Assembly (NCBI GenBank): GCA_024345305.1
Contig: BRON01000009.1
Coordinates: forward strand, 682,001 to 746,000
Length of the DNA: 64,000 nucleotides
Direction: 5' to 3'
From: Mrakia gelida
Lineage: Eukaryota > Basidiomycota > Tremellomycetes > Cystofilobasidiales > Mrakiaceae
Each line of letters begins with the position of its first letter. Within the stretch, counting starts at the first letter, position 1. The position numbers and the translations under genes were made by a program. Shown here one piece after another: positions 58,069-64,000 of the stretch. The notes beneath the pieces were generated by a model that did not search any database, had not been told where the DNA came from, and was given only the letters and a program-made list of their open reading frames with translations.

Positions 58069-60532
58069 TCACTTCCCCTTCCCACCCTCCTTCGCCCTCC
58101 TCCCCAACCTCCCTTTAATCTCCTCCAACTCCCTATGAATCACCCTCCTCCTCCTCACCTCCCCTTTCACCTCCTTCAAACTCTTCCCTCCTCCCGCTCC
58201 TCCCACCCTCCCCGCCAAAATCCCCTCACTCCGTTCCTTCTCCCTCCCCAAGCTCTCATTGAGCAGATCGTACTCGGGCCAGAGGGACTTGAACCTCTTC
58301 CTCAGTGCACCAGGCGAGTCGGGTAGGTCGAGGGGTTGGTGAGGCGAAGAGGAGCGGGAGGACGAAGGGGAGGAGGAGGTGGTGGAGGAGCCGGAGGAGG
58401 AGGTGAAGGTTGGGGAGGCTTTGCGGCGGGAGTGGTGGGAGGAGGAGGGTGGGGGTTGGTCCGGGATGAGAGGGGTGGAAGGACGAGAGGAGTAAGGTGT
58501 GGGTACGTGGAGGGAGTTGGAGGAGCTGGAGATGGAGAGGTGGGATTTGGTGTGGGAGGCGGAAAGGAGGGATTTGTTGAGGGAGGTGGAGGAGGTGGAG
58601 TGTTTGAGAGAGGAGGAGGAGCCGGAGGGGTTGGAGGCGAGGAGGGGGGAGGAAGCATCGATGGTTCTCCGTCGTTTGCTGTGATCTTGAGAGGAGGAGG
58701 AGCCGTTCCCGTTGGTGATTGATGATGATGATTTCGAAGGTTTGGGTTCCGAGATCTCTCCGTCCTCGTCGTCGTCGTCGTCGTCTCGATCCTTCCTCTT
58801 CGACGCGACTCCAGCCGAGGACGACGTCGAAAGCGAAACCTTCTTCTTCCCCTTCTCGACCACCACCGCCGCTCCCTTCTTCGACTTCAACGGCAGCGTC
58901 GACCCCGAAGACGTCGAACCACTATCGTCCGCTGGGGACGCAGGAGGCAGCGGACTAGCCGACCTCTTGCTCCCGCTCCCAACTCCCAACCCAACTCCCA
59001 ACCCAAGTCCGTACGACCCCGAGTGAGACTGTCCTAGCACCGACGTCGCGTAGGCTGGTTTGGCTGGTGATTTGACAAAGTCTGGATCGAGGATTCGTCG
59101 TTCCGGAGCGTCCTTGGGAAGTCGAAGGTCGACGTCGAACGCGTGAAGGGTAGCGGCGACGACCTTCTCTCTGTCGGCTCGCGAGTAGGCTTTCCATCCA
59201 AAGATGTCGAGTTCGAGGAAGGATTTGGGTTGGAGTTGGTAGAGTCGAGAGGCGGAAGGTGGTTTGGCGACCTGATTCGAACGAAGAACGAAGAAGGCGA
59301 GGTCAGCTCGGAAGGAGGAGATGGACGCAAGAGCGAGGCGAACTCACGACGTTGAGCACTTCAATCACGTCTTCCTCCCTACTCTTCACCTTCGCCACCA
59401 GATCCCTCGAGCTGAGCGGACCCATCGCCAACAACTGAATGATCCTCGTCCTCAACGGATTCGACCCATCCCTCGACCCAGCTCGAATCGTTCCTCCTGA
59501 GCTCGACATCGCCGGACTTCCTCCAGGCGTCAGGGCTCCTCCTCCCATCCTCCCAGCAGGACTACTTCCTCTGCTCCCCACACCACTCCCTGCGCTCCCC
59601 GAGCTGAGAGGTTTTGAACGCATGTGAGCTGGGAGACCATCCTTGTTCAACGACGACGAGGACGAGGTCGAAGCTGCTGCTTGCTTCCCTTTCCCTCCCT
59701 TTGACTTGACGGGTTCGTGGTCGAGTTGGACGATCCTTCGTTCTGCTTTGTCCTTGGCTGCCTGTTCGGTCCCTAGACGGAGCTTGTTCTTGGTTGCTGC
59801 TGAGACGGTCGTTTGTCGGATGGTGTAGCGAGTTGAGGCTGAGGAGTGAAGGAAGTAAGGGGAGGAAGGGGAGGGATGGGAGACGAATTCGGTCGAAGGG
59901 TTGAGCTCGGCGGGGGTGAGGGTGAAGGAGGGTTGATTCGGGATGTGAAGGAGCTGAGAGAGACATAGATGGAGAGCATGTTGGTCAATGAGAGAAAGAG
60001 GAAGAGGGAAAGAGGAGAAGAAGAAGCTGATGCGAGCTCGGACTCAAGCAAGGGGAAGCCAACAAGGGAGGAGGACGATGGGAAAGGATCCCCTCCCTCG
60101 GACGAGATACGAAGATTCTCTCGACCCAAAGACCTAGGTCTCTCGGAGTGGATTATAGAAGGGAATCAAAGCTTCCATCTCGTACCACACTCAGCCCCTT
60201 CCCAGCGGTTCTAGTGCCTCCAGAGAGGCCAGAAACAAGCTCGACCTCCCTCCTCCCTCCCTTCCCTCCCTCACTCCCCCCCCTCCGGTCACCTCCTTCC
60301 CCTTCCTCTCCACCCCCAGCACCTCCCAACCAATTCAAATCAAAGCGCATACACTCACCGTCTCTCCCAATCCCAACTCCAACTCCATCCCCTCCCCGTG
60401 GTCGTTCATCATGAGCTCTCTGAGCGCATCCAAACTGTCCTCCGAGAGCCGAAGCACGAACGCCTGTTGCAGCGGTCGCTCTGCTGTAGGTCCGATGAGG
60501 GGGAAAGCAGAGAAGGGAGAGGCGGAAGCCAT
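58069..60532 (-). CDS. ELL-like RNA polymerase II elongation factor
   Basis: Five exons, about 700 residues. The N-terminus QQAFVLRLSEDSLDALRELM resembles the ELL opening strand/helix, followed by LLHIPNQPSFTLTPAELNPS. The middle has NPLRTRIIQLLAMGPLSSRD with LVAKVKSREEDVIEVLNVVA and LYQLQPKSFLELDIFGWKAY, matching the ELL winged-helix region (RTRIIHLLALRPY in human ELL). A Ser-rich disordered stretch with acidic runs (KRKDRDDDDDDEDGEISEPK) leads to a C-terminal helix pair LRKRFKSLWPEYDLLNESLG and RRRRVIHRELEEIKGRLGRR. The latter resembles the occludin-homology domain of ELL. Known role: suppression of Pol II pausing. The family match is by segment pattern, not alignment. Confidence 0.68.
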
Positions 60533-61084
60533 CGTGGAGGGGTCCGACCGAGCTGGGAGAACGAAGAAGAGGGGAGGGGGAAAGGAAAGGGAGTTGGGGG
60601 GCTGGGATGGAAGGAAAGAAGGGGAGGAACAGGAGAGGGTGACTTCAGAACGAGCGTGGAGATCGCCCTGCTTCGGATTCGTGGCACGCAGTTTTGTGGT
60701 TGAAATCAGGAGGAAGATGGATCGAGAGAATTTTCCGAGTGGTCGACCAGCGTTTGCTCTAAAGAGTCGCTTGAATGTGAAAGCGGGCGAAGGGAGCGAA
60801 TGAGTTTTGTCGAGGGAAGGGGGGGACCTCGACGCGTCGCGTTTTCGGACCTTCGCTTCTTCTCGAGCTGCTTCCTTCGTTCGCCCGTCGGTCTTGCGGA
60901 GAAACGAGAAAGAAGAGTATAACGGGATAGGCATGCAATCACCGTAGGGTAGGGAGGTAGTAAAAGAAGAGAGAAGCGAACGAGCGAGAGAAGATAAACG
61001 TCTAAGAGGGAGAGCGAGGCAGCGAGCGAGCGAAGAGAAGGCCCAGAAGATTACAACACATCATCGGCGAGCGACGAGAGCTCT
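60533..61084. other. Intergenic, ELL-like promoter and DBP2 3' flank
   Basis: 552 bp between two minus-strand genes. Nothing beyond UTR-like sequence. Confidence 0.4.

Positions 61085-64000
<2,916 letters not shown>

Overview
The window is a gene-dense stretch of a GC-rich nuclear fungal genome. Nearly every gene is cut by many short introns (mostly 60-110 nt) with GTGAG/GTAAG/GTTCGT donors, a strong CTGAC branch point and CAG/TAG acceptors. Gene content (ferrochelatase with a C-terminal Fe-S cysteine motif, SLY1, CWF19, CCR4-NOT subunit 2, Dbp2, Fur4-type permease), intron density and codon use suggest a basidiomycete yeast, possibly of the red-yeast/Microbotryomycetes type. That placement is inference; I could not search a database.

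Layout, left to right. 0-3 kb: the 5' part of a mitochondrial membrane protein (-, runs off the left edge) and a poorly resolved + strand gene. 3.2-6.2 kb: NYN nuclease-like protein with four LOTUS-like repeats (+). 6.6-9.0 kb: small mitochondrial protein and RPL25/uL23 (-). 9.6-12.8 kb: C3HC zinc-finger protein (-), head-to-head with F-box-like gene A (+). 13.3-19.3 kb: SLY1 and ferrochelatase (-). 19.7-23.2 kb: CWF19 (+). 23.5-25.5 kb: mitochondrial uL6 (-), head-to-head with an RNase P Rpr2-like gene (+). 26.2-31.9 kb: small orphan and a UvrD/Srs2-type helicase (-). 32.2-33.2 kb: F-box-like gene B (+). 34.2-37.5 kb: RPS20 and a Ras-family GTPase (-). 39.3-43.9 kb: a large disordered nuclear-type protein (-). 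44.7-45.9 kb: F-box-like gene C (-), head-to-head with NOT2 (+, 46.1-48.7 kb). 49.3-52.0 kb: orphan and UBX4/TUG-type protein (-). 52.8 kb: tiny secreted-type ORF (+). 54.1-57.4 kb: NCS1 uracil/allantoin-type permease (+). 58.1-60.5 kb: ELL-like elongation factor (-). 61.1 kb to the right edge: DBP2 (-, 5' end missing).

There is no operon-like or biosynthetic cluster; genes are ordinary neighbours, often in divergent pairs. The most unusual signal is at exon level. DBP2 only reads through if a single-nucleotide exon (position 62256) is spliced between a 1,043-nt intron and a 93-nt intron. Ferrochelatase needs three consecutive micro-exons of 8, 17 and 18 nt. The Ras gene has a 12-nt exon that encodes part of its effector loop, and the DBP2 glycine-rich tail is cut into 13-, 26- and 27-nt exons. 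Other points of note are the NYN/LOTUS protein with an intron at the same place in two of its repeats, and three F-box-like paralogues within 34 kb, each divergent from an unrelated housekeeping gene.
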